A stretch of DNA of 7,379 bases, taken from positions 1-7,379 of the forward strand of contig DAOWJS010000066.1 of assembly GCA_030640255.1 (NCBI GenBank), in the 5' to 3' direction. Both the position numbers and the translations under genes were made by a program. Positions 6,639-7,379 of this stretch are shown piece after piece. The notes under the pieces were generated by a model, which had not been told where the DNA came from, did no database searches, and was given only the letters and a program-made list of their open reading frames with translations. This DNA is from Dehalococcoidales bacterium (GTDB lineage Bacteria; Chloroflexota; Dehalococcoidia; Dehalococcoidales; GCA-2688105). Position 1 is the first letter of the stretch. Each line of letters starts with the position of its first letter.

Positions 6639-7177
6639 GGCTTTATCAGCACCGGTAAGCCAGCCACCATCAGGTAAACCTCATCAGCCATTTCTGCCAG
6701 CATCTGGTTCGCCTTACCCAGCAAATCACGATACAACCGGCCTAACTGGTTAACTGGCACCAGACCTGTGCCCACCTCATTGGTAACCATAATGAAGCTG
6801 GCATTAGTTTGATTCATGCACTCTATTAGCTCACTTATTTCAGCAGTAAGCTTTAGCTCAAGAAGAGAGACATCAAGCGGCGGGGTGGCCTGCTCGCGGT
6901 GCGGGCCAAAAATGTTATTGACCAGGAGAGTAATGCAATCCACAATCACCACCTGAGCCCGACCGATTTGCTGACAAATCTGGCTACCGACATGGCTGGT
7001 AACCTCAAGGGTGCTCCAGTCTGACGGTCTGTCCTTCTGGTGCTCCTTAATGCGATGCCGCATCTCTTCATCACCAGCCTCGGCTGTGGCCACAAAGAGC
7101 ACCGGCTTGCCTGACTTTAGCGCCAGCTCCTGGGCAAAACGGCTCTTGCCACTGCGAGCACCGCCAGTTATTAGAAT
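6635..7177 (-). CDS. cobU: Adenosylcobinamide kinase/adenosylcobinamide-phosphate guanylyltransferase, apparent ATT start
   Basis: The bifunctional CobU enzyme phosphorylates adenosylcobinamide and then attaches GMP, making AdoCbi-GDP for the cobalamin nucleotide loop. Counting from ATT at 7177 gives 180 residues, against 181 for Salmonella CobU. The P-loop GGARSGKS is at 5-12, the guanylylated histidine is His46 in KEHQKDRP (the same number as in Salmonella), VIVDCITLLVNN is at 77-88, and the C-terminal NEVGTGLVP and GRLYRDLLGKANQ motifs are intact. The reading frame is closed by TAG at 7186-7184, leaving only ATA, AAC, ATT and CTA before the P-loop. The first ordinary start codon is GTG at 7102, which would delete the P-loop. 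ATT has GAGGT eight bases upstream. Both lie within a repeat end. An ATA start, or a gene disabled at initiation, are the alternatives. No other cobalamin gene is in view. Confidence 0.85.
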   Translation of the reverse strand: MLITGGARSGKSRFAQELALKSGKPVLFVATAEAGDEEMRHRIKEHQKDRPSDWSTLEVTSHVGSQICQQIGRAQVVIVDCITLLVNNIFGPHREQATPPLDVSLLELKLTAEISELIECMNQTNASFIMVTNEVGTGLVPVNQLGRLYRDLLGKANQMLAEMADEVYLMVAGLPVLIKP

Positions 7178-7200
7178 GTTTATCTACCTCACCCCCTCTT
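7175..7200. repeat. Repeat element end overlapping the start of cobU
   Basis: The plus strand reads AATGTTTA (7175-7182), three bases, ACCTCACCCCCT (7186-7197). This matches the 1-23 element end at 20 of 23 positions with identical spacing. The first three bases are the complement of the cobU ATT codon. The partner end of this element is not evident before the window stops. Confidence 0.65.
7186..7190 (-). promoter_or_regulatory. Repeat-borne ribosome binding site of cobU
   Basis: On the minus strand GAGGT (7190-7186) lies eight bases before ATT (7177-7175) and two before ATA (7183-7181). The spacing favours ATT. The GAGGT is part of the conserved repeat end GGGGGTGAGGT, so any gene brought next to this end gains a Shine-Dalgarno-like sequence. 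Confidence 0.5.
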
Positions 7201-7229
7201 TTGGTGAAATCACAAACTCTAATTTCTAA

Positions 7230-7247
7230 TCCTTCACAGGTGAAGGA
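7230..7247. repeat. Short perfect palindrome upstream of cobU
   Basis: Arms TCCTTCAC (7230-7237) and GTGAAGGA (7240-7247) are separated by AG. It would lie in the cobU leader if transcription starts further upstream, and could be a repeat hairpin or a dimeric protein site. No T-tract follows on either strand. Confidence 0.5.
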
Positions 7248-7262
7248 CTAAATAAGTTCAAA

Positions 7263-7304
7263 ATTCAAATCCCTAAAGTTTAGGATTTAGGGCTTAGGAT
7301 TTAG
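7263..7304. repeat. AT-rich TTAGGATTTAG tandem-like repeat
   Basis: TTAGGATTTAG occurs at 7280-7290 and 7294-7304, a 14-base period, preceded by a partial inverted copy (AAATCCCTAAA, 7268-7278). Its composition differs from the C/G-rich hairpins around it, so it looks like a separate repeat type. I recall similar runs as dispersed intergenic repeats in uncultured bacterial genomes, but cannot verify this here. Confidence 0.45.
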
Positions 7305-7342
7305 TGTTTTACAAGAGGGGCTTCGCCTCTCTAATACCCCTA
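7303..7342. repeat. Hairpin repeat, copy B (GCGAAGC core, inverted)
   Basis: Read on the minus strand from 7342, TAGGGG is followed by AGAGAGGC, GAA and GCCCCTCTT, then GTAAAA. This aligns along about 40 bases with 1668-1707 in opposite orientation. The stem at 7314-7332 is eight pairs with one G-T wobble. The remaining bases, 7343-7379, show nothing I recognise. Confidence 0.55.
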
Positions 7343-7379
7343 GCTATCACTTAGACCTCAGGTCGCTCTTCAAAATCTC

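Noticed and set aside
6635..7102. cobU starting at the GTG at 7102 (155 residues)
   Set aside because: This removes the P-loop GGARSGKS, which is clearly encoded in the same frame upstream to 7177.
7011..7229. Plus-strand reading frame of 72 codons opposite cobU
   Set aside because: It is antisense to the conserved cobU motifs and ends in repeat sequence.
7268..7304. Telomere-like TTTAGGG/CCCTAAA repeat
   Set aside because: There are only isolated, irregular units in bacterial intergenic DNA, not a tandem array.

Overview
The window carries seven genes that I can name from conserved motifs, plus three repeat-filled gaps. It looks like a bacterial genome with dispersed palindromic repeats. 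The gene mix (archaeal-type sugar phosphomutase, MTH1187-type thiamine-binding protein, stand-alone CobU, wbp-type sugar genes, GC-rich hairpin repeats between genes) reminds me of Chloroflexota, perhaps Dehalococcoidia. That placement is inference only; no marker gene is present.

Layout. Positions 1-137 hold a small palindromic element with inverted ends. A phosphoglucosamine/phosphomannomutase gene lies on the minus strand at 129-1415. Positions 1416-1896 hold two back-to-back TTGACA promoters with a second, larger repeat element between them. The rightward promoter starts an apparent five-gene operon: thioredoxin with a CRPC active site (1897-2214), MTH1187-family thiamine-binding protein (2253-2558), UDP-GlcNAc 6-dehydrogenase (2625-3920), a fusion of a WbpB-like oxidoreductase to a WbpD-like N-acetyltransferase with a C-terminal zinc knuckle (3927-5498), and a WbpE-like PLP aminotransferase (5499-6638). 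Convergent to it, with overlapping stop codons, is cobU (minus, 6635-7177). Positions 7178-7379 hold more repeats.

How the genes fit together. The last three operon genes contain all four activities that turn UDP-GlcNAc into UDP-2,3-diacetamido-2,3-dideoxy-glucuronic acid, a precursor for cell-surface or protein-linked glycans. The mutase could feed UDP-GlcNAc synthesis through GlcN-1-P. CobU belongs to nucleotide-loop assembly of cobalamin and is unrelated.

The most unusual signal is the repeat family. Its ends share the pattern TGTTTA, three bases, then ACCTCACCCCCT. One end forms the ribosome binding site and apparent ATT start codon of cobU, and another contains the last codons of the mutase gene. 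I see no new defence system, CRISPR array, RNA gene or intact transposase.
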